Shown here piece by piece: positions 8,418 through 18,270 of a stretch of 64,000 nt of DNA. Position numbers and translations under genes: made by a program. The DNA is taken from assembly GCF_002399615.1 (NCBI RefSeq), contig NZ_DHDZ01000038.1, positions 117,238 to 181,237 on the forward strand, read 5' to 3'. The stretch is from Pedobacter sp. UBA4863. GTDB lineage: Bacteria > Bacteroidota > Bacteroidia > Sphingobacteriales > Sphingobacteriaceae. The notes under the pieces were generated by a model. The model was not told where the DNA came from, ran no database searches, and worked only from the letters and a program-made list of their open reading frames with translations. Position 1 is the first letter of the stretch; the number at the start of each line of letters is the position of its first letter.

Positions 8418-9779
8418 TCAAATAAAGGCAGAATGACCCGTAATAGCACGACCAACAATTAAAGTATTGATTTCTTTGGTTCCTTCGTACGAGTAAATAG
8501 CCTCAGCATCTGCTACAAACCGAGCTACATCGTATTCTAGTAAAATACCATTTCCGCCCATTACTTCTCTGGCACGGCTTACTACATCGCGAGTTCGCAT
8601 AGAGCAAAAAACTTTGGCTAAAGAAGCGTGCTCATCAGTTAATAAATTTTGATCCTGCAATTGCGACAACCTAAAGCATAGCGTTTGCATGGCAGTTAAA
8701 TTAGACAACATTTCTACCAAATGATTTTGGATTAACTGAAAGGAGGAAATAGGTTTACCAAACTGCTTACGTTTTTGTGTATAAGCCAGCGCTGCTTCGT
8801 AAGCTCCTCTGGCACATCCCACCGCCTGCCATGCTACTCCTGCCCTAGTCATCTGCAATACTTTGGCCGTATCTTTAAAAGAATTTGCATTTTGCAACCT
8901 ATCTGCCTCATCTACCTCACAGTTTTTCAGGGTAATTAAACCATTTTGAACAATACGCAGTGCCATTTTATCTTGCATTTTCTCTACTGAAAATCCTGGT
9001 GTACCTTTTCTAACCAAAAACCCCTTTACCTGGTTATCATCTAAATCTCTGGCCCAGATGATGGTAATATCTGAAAATGTAGCATTACCAATCCACTTCT
9101 TTTGTCCATTGATAATCCATTTATCTCCACTTCTTTTTACGGTAGTTGTCAATCCTCCTGCCGCTCCAGAGCCCACCTCGGGTTCGCTTAAGCCAAATGC
9201 GCCAATGGTTTTAAACTGTTGCATAGAAGGTAACCATTGTTGTTTTTGTTCTTCAGAGCCGAGCAAATAAATACTGCCCATAGCCAAACCACTTTGAACA
9301 CCAAAATATGTCGAAATAGAAGTATCGATCCTAGCTAATTCCATAGCTAAAATCCCTTCCATTAAGTTAGATTTACCGGCACAACCGTAACCTTTATAAG
9401 TTAAGCCACAAATGTTTAATTCGGCAATTTTTGGAATTAACTCATACGGAAATTCGGCCCGTAACCAATAATCGTTCACTATTGGCTTTACTTCCCTTTC
9501 TAAGAAAGTCCTCACTTTTAATTGTAAAGCCCTATCCTCTTCGTTTAACGCTTCTTCCCCTAGTTGATAAAAATCTCCCTCGATATGTGGTAATGCTCTC
9601 TTTCGAGAACTTCCGCCCATCATTTTCATCATACCTTGTAATTGTTTTTCATCGAGATTAGCGATCGCTTCCACCATTTTCGGTAAATCAACTTTTTTGG
9701 AGAGTACATCCAATTGCTGAAAATCTATACTTCTAAATAATTGATAAGCGTTTTTTAAAGAGGAAAATAGATTGGCCAT
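8418..9779 (-). CDS. Acyl-CoA dehydrogenase, glutaryl-CoA dehydrogenase-like
   Basis: This flavoenzyme oxidises acyl-CoA thioesters. The 453-residue protein has an extra N-terminal helical extension of about 60 residues (DFQQLDVLSKKVDLPKMVEA). The N-terminal, beta-sheet (IGAFGLSEPEVGSGAAGG) and C-terminal helical domains of the family follow. The catalytic Glu lies in EAIYSYEGTKEINTLIVGR. The RxxxQFGKPISSFQLIQ and MGGNGI motifs are intact, and the closest feel is glutaryl-CoA dehydrogenase. With lat nearby, a place in lysine/glutarate breakdown is possible but unproven. Confidence 0.87.
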   Translation of the reverse strand: MANLFSSLKNAYQLFRSIDFQQLDVLSKKVDLPKMVEAIANLDEKQLQGMMKMMGGSSRKRALPHIEGDFYQLGEEALNEEDRALQLKVRTFLEREVKPIVNDYWLRAEFPYELIPKIAELNICGLTYKGYGCAGKSNLMEGILAMELARIDTSISTYFGVQSGLAMGSIYLLGSEEQKQQWLPSMQQFKTIGAFGLSEPEVGSGAAGGLTTTVKRSGDKWIINGQKKWIGNATFSDITIIWARDLDDNQVKGFLVRKGTPGFSVEKMQDKMALRIVQNGLITLKNCEVDEADRLQNANSFKDTAKVLQMTRAGVAWQAVGCARGAYEAALAYTQKRKQFGKPISSFQLIQNHLVEMLSNLTAMQTLCFRLSQLQDQNLLTDEHASLAKVFCSMRTRDVVSRAREVMGGNGILLEYDVARFVADAEAIYSYEGTKEINTLIVGRAITGHSAFI

Positions 9780-9887
9780 TAGTTAGTATAAGTAAATAGT
9801 TAAAATTTAAAACCATTCATACAGTTTTGCTCACTTCTACTTTAAACAACAACAAACAACCGAAATTGTTGGCCTCTGGATAATTAC

Positions 9888-10604
9888 TTACTTCAAATTA
9901 AACAAGCTATCAACCCCCAAAAGTTTTCTTGAAGTAAAACCTTCGCCATATTCTGCGCCTATATTTTTACCCATTTCTCTGGCTCTGGCAATTACCGACT
10001 GTAAGAAAGCTGGCGTAGAAATATAGGTTTGCGGCTCGTCTTCACCGGGACTATTGAATTGAGTTTTAAATGCTTTTATCGCTTCAATTTTCTGTTCCAT
10101 TTGTGCAGAAATATCAATAATTATATCGGGCTTAATGTAAGTATCTTGAATATACTGTAATGTTAGCCGTGGTCGCCAAGGCTGTTGCGAAATTCCGTCT
10201 ATCGAAGTTTCTATTTTCCTCAAGCCAGATAGAAAAATGGCATCATTTGCCAAATCGGAGGCCCTTCCATGATCTGGATGGCGATCATATAAAGCATTGG
10301 TTAAAACAATCTCGGGCTGGTATTTACGAATCATCTTAATCAATTTTAGTTGATGTTCTTCATCGTTTTTAAAGAAACCATCCCTAATTCCTATGTTTTC
10401 CCTAACGTGTATGCCCATAATTGCAGTGGCATTTTTAGATTCTTCTGTTCTCGTTTCGGCCGTTCCTCTTGTACCAAGTTCGCCTTTGGTAAAATCTATT
10501 ATACCTACTTTTTTCCCTTGTGTAATATGTTTAATAATGGTACCCGAACATCCCAGTTCTGCATCATCTGGATGAACGGCCAAAACCAATAAATCTAATT
10601 TCAT
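9888..10604 (-). CDS. bshB1: Bacillithiol biosynthesis deacetylase BshB1
   Basis: This zinc amidohydrolase of the PIG-L/LmbE family removes acetate from GlcNAc-malate during bacillithiol synthesis. The 238-residue protein starts LLVLAVHPDDAELGCSGTI, containing the zinc ligands of HPDD, and has the third ligand region in DRHPDHGRA. DFTKGELGTRGT is typical of BshB1. A glutathione-peroxidase-like thiol peroxidase follows upstream in the same direction, so both serve thiol redox balance. Identification is good. Confidence 0.92.
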   Translation of the reverse strand: MKLDLLVLAVHPDDAELGCSGTIIKHITQGKKVGIIDFTKGELGTRGTAETRTEESKNATAIMGIHVRENIGIRDGFFKNDEEHQLKLIKMIRKYQPEIVLTNALYDRHPDHGRASDLANDAIFLSGLRKIETSIDGISQQPWRPRLTLQYIQDTYIKPDIIIDISAQMEQKIEAIKAFKTQFNSPGEDEPQTYISTPAFLQSVIARAREMGKNIGAEYGEGFTSRKLLGVDSLFNLK

Positions 10605-10667
10605 AAAATTAATTTTGAATACTTGAATTAATGAATACCGAATAATCTTTTAACATCGGTTTCTAGT

Positions 10668-11174
10668 TCAGTAATTTTCCAATAGCAATCGTTGTATTTT
10701 CTTCTTTACTTTTGATGAAGTTGGTTTGGTAAAAGGATAAAAATACTCTACCACCTCTCCTTTTTTATTGACCAAATACTTATGAAAATTCCAACGAGGG
10801 GTAGATGTTAAATTTCCATTTAGTTTTTTATCGGCCAAAAACTTAAATAGCGGATGAGCTTCTTTGCCCCTAATCATCACCTTATCGAACACCGGAAATT
10901 GCACCCCATAATTTACTTCGCAAAACTCGCCAATGGCCTTACCTTCTAAGGGCTCCTGCTTACCAAAATCATTAGAAGGAAAGCCTAAAACCTCAAAATC
11001 ATCTGCAGAAAATTCTTCTCTAATTTGTTGTAATTCTTTTAACTGGGGCGTAAAACCACAACCCGAAGCCGTATTCACAATCAACAATACTTTACCTTTG
11101 TAATCGACCAAGTTTTTTTCTTTTCCATCAACAAGACGAGCTTTAAATGGATATACCGTTGGTTTTAAATTCAT
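10668..11174 (-). CDS. Glutathione peroxidase family thiol peroxidase
   Basis: This is a cysteine-type GPx-like peroxidase of 168 residues. The peroxidatic Cys sits in NTASGCGFTPQLKEL. GFPSNDFGKQEP supplies the Gln and WNFHKYLV the Trp/Asn of the catalytic tetrad. Bacterial members usually use thioredoxin rather than glutathione. There is no signal peptide, so it is cytoplasmic. It lies 9 bases downstream of the DUF4294 gene and before bshB1. Confidence 0.92.
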   Translation of the reverse strand: MNLKPTVYPFKARLVDGKEKNLVDYKGKVLLIVNTASGCGFTPQLKELQQIREEFSADDFEVLGFPSNDFGKQEPLEGKAIGEFCEVNYGVQFPVFDKVMIRGKEAHPLFKFLADKKLNGNLTSTPRWNFHKYLVNKKGEVVEYFYPFTKPTSSKVKKKIQRLLLENY

Positions 11175-11183
11175 ATCTTAAAT

Positions 11184-11801
11184 TCACTGATAGTAGCCAG
11201 AGCTTCTAATGATCGATTCGATATCTCTATCTTCCTGCATACTATAAGTACTTTTTAGGTTATGGCCTACAACTCTTGCTACCAATTGGTAAGAAAACGC
11301 CGCAAATTTACCTTTTGTTTCCTTCACAATGTCATAAGTTGTTCGTCCAACCTCTCTATCAATTAATTTAGTTAATATTTGTCCTTGTGTAATGGTTAAT
11401 TCCTTTATTTCGGTATTAAACATTTTTTTTATTTCCTGATCGCACTCCTTTACCAAATGCTTTTGTATTTTTTTGTCGGACACTAAAGCCAAATCACGTT
11501 CTAATTGTTCGTATCTGCGTTTGGCAAAAAGCGCATAGGGAATTACTTTTAGTACATTGTACCTCAATCTATTATAGGCAGCTTGTTCTTGTGGCGATTT
11601 CCAAACTCGTTGTCCAAAAATCACAACCTCTTTTAATCCTATCCAAGGTATCATCAAACCACCATCGTTGGTAGCAGCTACACGAATAGTATCATTTTTA
11701 CCTAATTTTGGCCAAATAGCATTCGATGTGCTATCTTGCGCCTTTGCCCCAAGAGTAGCAATCATGACAATTGAAAGTGCAAAAAAACGATAAAATTTCA
11801 T
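11184..11801 (-). CDS. DUF4294 family exported protein
   Basis: The signal peptide MKFYRFFALSIVMIATLGAKAQ is followed by a helical, highly basic domain of about 180 residues with FGQRVWKSPQEQAAYNRLRY and LIDREVGRTTYDIVKETKG. These are hallmarks of the Bacteroidetes-specific DUF4294 family of unknown function. I choose ATG 11801 over an upstream TTG because it starts directly with the signal peptide. It is probably periplasmic and is transcribed toward the peroxidase gene. Confidence 0.85.
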   Translation of the reverse strand: MKFYRFFALSIVMIATLGAKAQDSTSNAIWPKLGKNDTIRVAATNDGGLMIPWIGLKEVVIFGQRVWKSPQEQAAYNRLRYNVLKVIPYALFAKRRYEQLERDLALVSDKKIQKHLVKECDQEIKKMFNTEIKELTITQGQILTKLIDREVGRTTYDIVKETKGKFAAFSYQLVARVVGHNLKSTYSMQEDRDIESIIRSSGYYQ

Positions 11802-11912
11802 AAATTTATGCCTATTCAAAGTTAAAGCTATTTTTATACATTAGTTTTAACCACAATCTAATATAGTACATTATAGTTTAAAAATCATCATAAATTTACC
11901 TACAAAAAACAA

Positions 11913-14123
11913 ATGAAGAACACGCTAGTTATAGATTTAGAAGCTGAAAAAAAAGAGATACTTAAAAGATATAGGGCTTTGTTGCGTGCCTGTAAATCCA
12001 CTTTACAGCGTGGAGATAAAAAAGAAATACGCAAAGCGTTTGACATGGCGCTGGAAAGCCATAAAGACATGCGCCGCAAATCTGGCGAACCTTACATATA
12101 CCACCCTATTGCGGTAGCACAAATTGCTGCCGAAGAAATTGGATTAGGAACAACCTCTATTGTTTGTGCCTTATTGCACGACGTGGTAGAAGATACCAAT
12201 ATTACCCTAGAAGATATTGAGCGTGAGTTTGGTAAGAAAACCGCTAAAATTATTGATGGTTTGACCAAAATAGCTGGCGTTTTTGACACGAACAGTTCGT
12301 TACAGGCAGAAAATTTTAGAAAAATGTTGCTTACTCTTGCCGATGATGTAAGGGTAATTTTAATTAAACTGGCAGACAGGTTGCATAATATGCGTACCAT
12401 GGATTTCATGCCTCGCCAAAAGCAACTGAAAATAGCTTCGGAAACAATCTATTTATATGCTCCCTTAGCCCACAGACTGGGCTTGTATGCCATAAAATCG
12501 GAACTGGAAGATTTGGCAATGAAATATTTAGAGCCCGACACCTATAAATTTATCGCTACCCAACTTAATGAGAAAAAAGCCGAAAGAAATGCCTTTATTA
12601 AAAGTTTTGTAGAACCTATTAACGATATTTTAGCAGAGCAAGGTTTAGTTGCCAATGTTTACGGGCGGCCAAAGTCTATCCATTCGATATGGAATAAAAT
12701 GAAGAAAAAAAATATTCCTTTTGAAGAGGTTTATGATTTGTTTGCCATTAGAATTATATTAGATAGTGCACCAGAAACTGAAAAAGCAGACTGTTGGAAA
12801 GCTTACTCTATTGTTACCGACCTCTACCGTCCAAACCCCGATCGTTTACGCGACTGGGTGTCATCGCCCAAAGGAAATGGCTACGAATCCTTACACACTA
12901 CGGTAATGGGTCCAAAAGGACAATGGGTTGAAGTGCAAATAAGAACACGACGCATGAACGAAATTGCAGAAAAAGGTTTTGCGGCACACTGGAAATATAA
13001 AGAATCTAACAACGATAATGGCCTAGACCAATGGATACAAAAGGTACGTGAGATGCTGAGCAACCCGGAATCTAACGCTTTAGACTTCTTGGATGATTTT
13101 AAAATGAACCTATTTTCTGATGAGATTTTTATTTTCACGCCAAAAGGGGCCTTACTACAACTGCCTTTGGGTGCAACGGCGTTAGATTTTGCCTTCGAAA
13201 TACATACCGATATTGGCGCTAAGTGTATTGGGGCAAAAGTGAACCACAAATTAGTACCACTTTCGTATAAACTGCAAAATGGCGATCAAGTAGAAATTAT
13301 TACTTCGAGCAAGCAAACACCCAAAGAAGATTGGCTTAACATTGTGATGACGGCTAAGGCCAAATCTAAAATTAAATCATCCTTAAAAGAAGAAAAACGT
13401 AAAATTGCAGAAGAAGGTAAAGAATTATTGGAACGCAAACTGAAATCGTTAAAGATTACCTACAACACCGATAACCTTAACAAATTAAGCTATTTCTTTA
13501 AACTTCAATCTACCCAAGACCTGTTTATAGCTGTAGCTACCGGAAAAATAGAGCTAAAAGACCTTAGAGAATACGTTGCAAGCGAGAAAGAAATTGAGAA
13601 CAGGGGAAATGAAAAAGTAAGCGACAACGAACGTATTGATGCTTTGCTAAAAAAGGTAAAAGGTCCAGAATCTGATGTATTATTAATTGGCGAAGACTTA
13701 CAAAAAATAGACTACACTTTAGCAGCTTGTTGCAACCCAATACCTGGCGATGATGTTTTTGGCTTTGTAACCGTTAACGAAGGCATAAAAATACATCGTA
13801 CCAATTGCCCCAATGCGGCACAACTAATGGCTAACTACGGTTATAGAATAGTAAAAGCCAAATGGAACAGGCAACAAGAATTAAGCTTTTTAACCGGTTT
13901 ACGTATTGTAGGAATTGATGATGTGGGCTTGATCAATAGTTTAACAAAGGTAATATCTAACGATTTTCATGTAAACATTAGATCTATTACAGTTGACACC
14001 AACGATGGTATTTTTGACGGCACCATTAAAGTTTTTGTAAACGACAAAGAACATTTAGATAATTTGATTAAAAATTTACTGGATGTAAAAGGGATAACTG
14101 GTGTTACAAGGTTTGATGCGTAA
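11913..14123 (+). CDS. rel: Bifunctional (p)ppGpp synthetase/hydrolase (Rel/SpoT)
   Basis: This protein makes and degrades the stringent-response alarmones. At 736 residues it has full length and domain order. The HD hydrolase (HPIAVAQIA at 64 on; LLHDVVEDT at 88-96) is followed by the synthetase (GRPKSIHSIWNKM; KGNGYESLHTTVMGPKG). Then come a TGS domain (IFIFTPKGALLQLPLG, about 400-460), a zinc-finger region (ACCNPIPGDDVFG with HRTNCPNA, about 610-635) and a C-terminal ACT domain. Both catalytic centres look intact, so I call it bifunctional. Confidence 0.95.
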   Translation: MKNTLVIDLEAEKKEILKRYRALLRACKSTLQRGDKKEIRKAFDMALESHKDMRRKSGEPYIYHPIAVAQIAAEEIGLGTTSIVCALLHDVVEDTNITLEDIEREFGKKTAKIIDGLTKIAGVFDTNSSLQAENFRKMLLTLADDVRVILIKLADRLHNMRTMDFMPRQKQLKIASETIYLYAPLAHRLGLYAIKSELEDLAMKYLEPDTYKFIATQLNEKKAERNAFIKSFVEPINDILAEQGLVANVYGRPKSIHSIWNKMKKKNIPFEEVYDLFAIRIILDSAPETEKADCWKAYSIVTDLYRPNPDRLRDWVSSPKGNGYESLHTTVMGPKGQWVEVQIRTRRMNEIAEKGFAAHWKYKESNNDNGLDQWIQKVREMLSNPESNALDFLDDFKMNLFSDEIFIFTPKGALLQLPLGATALDFAFEIHTDIGAKCIGAKVNHKLVPLSYKLQNGDQVEIITSSKQTPKEDWLNIVMTAKAKSKIKSSLKEEKRKIAEEGKELLERKLKSLKITYNTDNLNKLSYFFKLQSTQDLFIAVATGKIELKDLREYVASEKEIENRGNEKVSDNERIDALLKKVKGPESDVLLIGEDLQKIDYTLAACCNPIPGDDVFGFVTVNEGIKIHRTNCPNAAQLMANYGYRIVKAKWNRQQELSFLTGLRIVGIDDVGLINSLTKVISNDFHVNIRSITVDTNDGIFDGTIKVFVNDKEHLDNLIKNLLDVKGITGVTRFDA

Positions 14124-14137
14124 ATTTTATTCAAGAC

Positions 14138-14508
14138 ATGTTCATTTGCTATCGAGTAAAATCATTACATGACACAGAATTAGCATTTGAACAAATCGAT
14201 GAATTATAAAGGAAAAGAATAATTATCAAAAAAGTTCCCAAATCAAGAACATCGTACTGTATTTGTAATAAGTTATTAAAAAAACATTACCCAATTGAAG
14301 CTCCAGACCCAATAGAGACTATAAAAATAAGGATGGAAGAAATGCATTTAAAACAGGTTGATTTGACTGAAGAAATTGGAAGTAAAAGTAGGGTTCTTGA
14401 AATTTTAAACCGTAAACGTAAATTGACCGTTGAAATGATTCGGAATCTAAATAAGCGACTAAATTTATCGCCATCACTTTTAATAAATAATTATCAGCTA
14501 ACAAGATA
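14138..14508 (+). pseudogene. Decayed HigA-family antitoxin
   Basis: From 14138 one frame reads 23 codons (ends EQIDEL), stops at 14207, then continues without an ATG into KKHYPIEAPDPIETIKIRM, LTEEIGSKSRVLEILN and RKRKLTVEMIRNLNKRL, ending at a stop at 14506-14508. The KHYPI-PDPIE-GSKSRVSE-LNRKRPLT pattern is the helix-turn-helix half of HigA-type antitoxins. The segment between residues 23 and 50 is scrambled, consistent with a frameshift as well as the stop. No toxin partner is present. I consider it non-functional. Confidence 0.75.
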
Positions 14509-14514
14509 AGGGTG

Positions 14515-14880
14515 ATGAAAAATATCGCCATCATATTCATCCTCTTGCTGGCAACCACCAAACTATATGCACAGCCTGGTGGTGGTGGTTTAAGAATTAC
14601 CAATCTGTACAACCAAATCGGCGAGAAAATCAATATCTATTCCGATTCGTCTATTAAAATACGCTCCTTTAGCTTACAGTAAGACATTACCATCCACCTA
14701 CCCCAAACCGTAGCGCTATTATGTTTCCGCAAAAACGGTATCGAGTTTGAAGTTGAAGCAACCGATAAAAATTATAAAAAATACAAATCAGAACATGGGC
14801 GCTACTATCAGTTCAATTCATCAATAACAATTCCATACAATTTGGTAAAGCCATTTTTAAATACCAAGCTGGCTATTTAA
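14515..14880 (+). pseudogene. Small exported protein gene with internal stop
   Basis: The frame opens with a signal peptide (MKNIAIIFILLLATTKLYAQ) and a GGGG run, then runs 55 codons to TAA at 14680-14682. It stays open for another 65 codons (EFEVEATDKNYKKYKSEHG...) to a stop at 14878-14880. Unbroken coding on both sides of one stop argues for a recent nonsense mutation, or less likely a sequencing error. The family is unknown. It starts 6 bases after the antitoxin remnant. Confidence 0.65.
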
Positions 14881-14962
14881 ACAAATCGTCAAAACAATTT
14901 AACAATAGCGCAATTTATCAACATAAATCTGTATAATCCTTTAATCTCTGTAATCTATTGAT

Positions 14963-14970
14963 TACCTTTG
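14963..14970 (+). promoter_or_regulatory. -7 box TACCTTTG that fixes the fur start
   Basis: TACCTTTG matches TAnnTTTG, with TTTA 19 bases upstream as a weak -33. An ATG at 14972 lies too close to be transcribed as a start, so the second ATG at 14987 is preferred. Confidence 0.6.
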
Positions 14971-14986
14971 AATGGAGTTTAAAACT

Positions 14987-15460
14987 ATGTCTGAACAGAA
15001 TACAAACGAGTTGGTTAGAAAGATATTCGAAGCCTATCTCGAAAATAAAAACTTAAGAAAAACCCCTGAGCGTTTTGCCATTTTAGAAGAAATCTACTCA
15101 AGAGACGATCATTTTGATGTAGAGACTCTTTATATACACATGAAAAACCAAAAATACCGTGTAAGTAGAGCCACGGTTTACAATACATTAGAGCTATTGG
15201 TTTCTTGTGATTTGGTGACTAAACACCAATTTGGCAAAAACATGGCACAGTTTGAAAAGTCTTACGGCTATCATCAACACGATCACGTAATTTGTATAGA
15301 CTGCGGCAAGGTAGTAGAATTCTGCGACCCTCGTATTGGCCAAATCCAAAACATGGTTGGCGAGCTATTAAAATTCGACATCAAACATCACTCTTTAAAT
15401 CTTTATGGCGTATGTTTCGATTGTGGCGCAGCCGCCGCTGTTAAAAATAAAGCACACTAA
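14987..15460 (+). CDS. Fur family transcriptional regulator
   Basis: This is a metal-dependent repressor of 157 residues from ATG 14987. The winged-helix domain (RKTPERFAILEEIY; SRATVYNTLELLV) is followed by the dimerisation domain with the His-rich metal site YHQHDHVICIDCGKVVEF and a second CxxC (CFDCG). Both CxxC pairs for structural zinc are present. Whether it senses iron, zinc or peroxide cannot be read from the sequence. purA follows 38 bases later and may be co-transcribed. Confidence 0.92.
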   Translation: MSEQNTNELVRKIFEAYLENKNLRKTPERFAILEEIYSRDDHFDVETLYIHMKNQKYRVSRATVYNTLELLVSCDLVTKHQFGKNMAQFEKSYGYHQHDHVICIDCGKVVEFCDPRIGQIQNMVGELLKFDIKHHSLNLYGVCFDCGAAAAVKNKAH

Positions 15461-15498
15461 TTATACAATAACAAATATTATTCTCTTAATTTATTATA

Positions 15499-16776
15499 AT
15501 GACGCAAGTAGATGTACTACTAGGCCTACAATGGGGCGATGAAGGTAAAGGAAAAATCGTTGATGTTCTCAGCCCGCAATATGATTTAATAGCTCGTTTC
15601 CAAGGCGGCCCAAATGCAGGGCACACCTTAGAATTTGATGGCAAAAAATTTGTATTAAACACCATTCCTTCGGGTATTTTCAATGAAAAAACCATGAACC
15701 TTATTGGTAACGGTGTAGTAATTGACCCTATCATTTTAAAAAGGGAGTTAGATAATTTGAGAGCCGCTGGGCATGACCCAGTGGGTAAAGGAAAATTAGT
15801 TTTAGCACGTAAAGCACACCTAATTTTACCAACTCACCAGTTATTAGATGCTGCTAACGAGCAAAAAATGGGTGCCGGCAAAATTGGCTCTACGTTAAAG
15901 GGTATTGGCCCAACCTATATGGACAAAACCGGCCGAAATGGTATCCGCGTTGGCGACACTACCCTGCCAGACTTTAAAGAAAGATACGAGAAACTTGTAC
16001 AAAAGCACAAAGAAATTCTTTCTCATTACGAATTTGAATATGACTTGGCAGAAAAAGAAGCCAAATTTTTCGAAGCCATTGAGTTTATCAAATCAATTCC
16101 GCATGTAGATAGCGAGCACTTTGTAAACGGTTATTTAAAAGAAGGTAAAAAAGTATTGGCAGAAGGTGCTCAAGGTGCATTACTAGATGTTGATTTTGGT
16201 TCGTATCCGTTTGTCACCTCTTCTAACACTACTACCGCTGGCGCTTGCACTGGTTTAGGTATTGCCCCTAATAAAGTGGGCGATGTTTATGGGATTTTCA
16301 AAGCATACTGCACCAGAGTTGGTGGCGGCCCTTTCCCTACCGAATTGTTCGACGAAACTGGCGAAACTTTACGTGCCGTAGGTCATGAGTTTGGCGCTAC
16401 AACAGGTAGAGCTCGCCGTTGCGGATGGATTGATTTGCCCGCATTAAGATATGCCATCATGTTAAACGGTGTTACCGAGTTAATTATGATGAAAGCTGAC
16501 GTACTGGATGGCTTTGATACCATTTACGCCTGTACACACTACGAGCACGATGGGCAAACTATCGATTACATGCCTTACGATATTATTACTGTACAGCCTA
16601 AACCTGTATTAAAAGCAATTGAAGGCTGGAAAACAGATTTAACCGGCATTACTTCAACAGCTCAAATTCCGGCTCAATTAAATGCTTACATTGAGTTCTT
16701 GGAAAAAGAATTAGAAGTTCCAATCAAGTTTTTATCGGTTGGGCCGGATAGAAAACAGACATTAACACTAAAGTAG
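15499..16776 (+). CDS. purA: Adenylosuccinate synthetase
   Basis: PurA joins IMP and aspartate with GTP hydrolysis, the committed step to AMP. The 425-residue product has the N-terminal GTP loop GLQWGDEGKGKIVDVLS with the catalytic Asp, NAGHTLE, the IMP-binding GIGPTYMDKTGRNGIR, and TTTGRARRCGWIDL. Length is normal. A hairpin terminator follows at 16794-16827. Confidence 0.98.
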   Translation: MTQVDVLLGLQWGDEGKGKIVDVLSPQYDLIARFQGGPNAGHTLEFDGKKFVLNTIPSGIFNEKTMNLIGNGVVIDPIILKRELDNLRAAGHDPVGKGKLVLARKAHLILPTHQLLDAANEQKMGAGKIGSTLKGIGPTYMDKTGRNGIRVGDTTLPDFKERYEKLVQKHKEILSHYEFEYDLAEKEAKFFEAIEFIKSIPHVDSEHFVNGYLKEGKKVLAEGAQGALLDVDFGSYPFVTSSNTTTAGACTGLGIAPNKVGDVYGIFKAYCTRVGGGPFPTELFDETGETLRAVGHEFGATTGRARRCGWIDLPALRYAIMLNGVTELIMMKADVLDGFDTIYACTHYEHDGQTIDYMPYDIITVQPKPVLKAIEGWKTDLTGITSTAQIPAQLNAYIEFLEKELEVPIKFLSVGPDRKQTLTLK

Positions 16777-16793
16777 TTTCTTTAGATAAAGAG

Positions 16794-16827
16794 AATCCCT
16801 CGGTAGTTTATCGGGGGATTTTTATTT
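16794..16827 (+). terminator. Terminator after purA
   Basis: AATCCCTCGGTA-GTT-TATCGGGGGATT forms a 12-bp stem with G-U pairs, followed by a T-rich tail. Confidence 0.8.
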
Positions 16828-16919
16828 AGAAAATATTCATTTTTGAGCTAATACATTCTATTTTTGCTTGCTGCCTATCGTTAGGTGCTACTCAAACTCG
16901 TATAGTACGAAAAAGACCG

Positions 16920-18200
16920 ATGACTGCTGAGGAAATTTCTAATTTTAAACAAAAAGCACTTCAATACGCATCAAACTTTGATGTTTGTTGTTACCTGGAT
17001 TCGCATAATTACCCAGACAAATATGGTAATTACGATTGCTTAATTGCTTTCGGTGTAGAAAAAGAACTAACTACTTCGGTTGGCAATGCTTTTTCATCCT
17101 TAAAAAATTTTGTTGATGAAAACAAGGCGTGGATGTTTGGCCTGCTCAGTTACGAGCTAAAAAATGAAACCGAAGAACTTCAACATCAAACTAGTGATAA
17201 TTTAAGCTTCCCAGATTTGTACTTTTTTATTCCAACACATTTAATTGCTATCAAGGATAACAATATACAAGTCCTTAAAGGTGAAAAAAGCATCATAGAA
17301 AAAATTAACAACCTAGCATTTCATAAAACTGAACCTGCAAACAACCGTTTAAATATTCAGCGTAGATTTACCAAAACAGCGTACCTAAGTAGTTTAGAAA
17401 AGATTAAACAGCACCTTAAACGAGGGGATGTTTACGAAATAAATTTTTGCCAGGAATTTTTCGCCGAAAATGCAACCATAGATCCGCTATACACCTACAA
17501 CAGGTTAAAAGAAATCTCTCCAACTCCTTTCTCTGGTTTCTTTAAAATAAAGGATAAATACATCCTATCGGCAACGCCAGAACGCTTTTTATCAAAACGA
17601 GGCCACACGCTTACTTCGCAACCCATTAAAGGCACAGCCAAAAGAAGCACCAATGCAAAAGAAGACCTACACATAAAAACCACCTTAAAAAACAGCCAAA
17701 AAGAACAGGCAGAAAATGTAATGATTGTAGATTTAGTTAGAAATGACCTGACTAAAAGTGCTGTAAAAGGAAGCGTTAAAGTTGATGAATTGTTCGGGAT
17801 ATACAGCTTTCCACAAGTACACCAGATGATCTCTAGCATTAGTTGCGAACTTTCTCCAAATATTCATTTTGTAGATGCCCTTAAAAATACTTTCCCAATG
17901 GGATCGATGACGGGAGCACCTAAATTGCGTGCCATGCAATTGATCGATAAATATGAAAGGAGTAAAAGGGGCGCCTATTCTGGTTCTTTTGGCTATATTA
18001 CTCCAAATGGCGATTTTGATTTTAACGTAGTAATTAGAAGCATCCTATACAACGCAGCGGCACAATACCTATCTTTTCAGGTTGGCGGAGCAATTACCTA
18101 TGCATCTGAACCAGAAAAAGAATACGAAGAGTGCTTGTTGAAAGCATCTGCCATAATGAGTGTATTAACCCCAATTCCTAAAGAGGCTTCCAAAACCTAA
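16920..18200 (+). CDS. pabB: Aminodeoxychorismate synthase component I
   Basis: This chorismate-binding enzyme has 426 residues. The motifs KRGDVYEINFCQEF, SATPERFL, VDLVRNDL and FPMGSMTGAPKLRAM are all intact. Residues 235-239 read PIKGT. Aminodeoxychorismate synthases use this lysine (Lys237 here) as nucleophile, whereas anthranilate synthases carry PIAGT. That favours PabB and folate synthesis over TrpE. A glutaminase partner is not in view. The N-terminal half is short and divergent, as in other Bacteroidetes PabB proteins. Confidence 0.88.
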   Translation: MTAEEISNFKQKALQYASNFDVCCYLDSHNYPDKYGNYDCLIAFGVEKELTTSVGNAFSSLKNFVDENKAWMFGLLSYELKNETEELQHQTSDNLSFPDLYFFIPTHLIAIKDNNIQVLKGEKSIIEKINNLAFHKTEPANNRLNIQRRFTKTAYLSSLEKIKQHLKRGDVYEINFCQEFFAENATIDPLYTYNRLKEISPTPFSGFFKIKDKYILSATPERFLSKRGHTLTSQPIKGTAKRSTNAKEDLHIKTTLKNSQKEQAENVMIVDLVRNDLTKSAVKGSVKVDELFGIYSFPQVHQMISSISCELSPNIHFVDALKNTFPMGSMTGAPKLRAMQLIDKYERSKRGAYSGSFGYITPNGDFDFNVVIRSILYNAAAQYLSFQVGGAITYASEPEKEYEECLLKASAIMSVLTPIPKEASKT

Positions 18201-18270
18201 AATCAAAAATGCTTTGCAAAAAATCTTGCAAAACATTTTCAAAAAACTCCCCTTTAGCGGTTGGGGACTA

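Noticed and set aside
16842..16866. TTTG and TATTTTTG as the pabB promoter
   Set aside because: The -7 box fits but the spacer is only 13 bases, too short for the 18-20 seen at the other promoters here.
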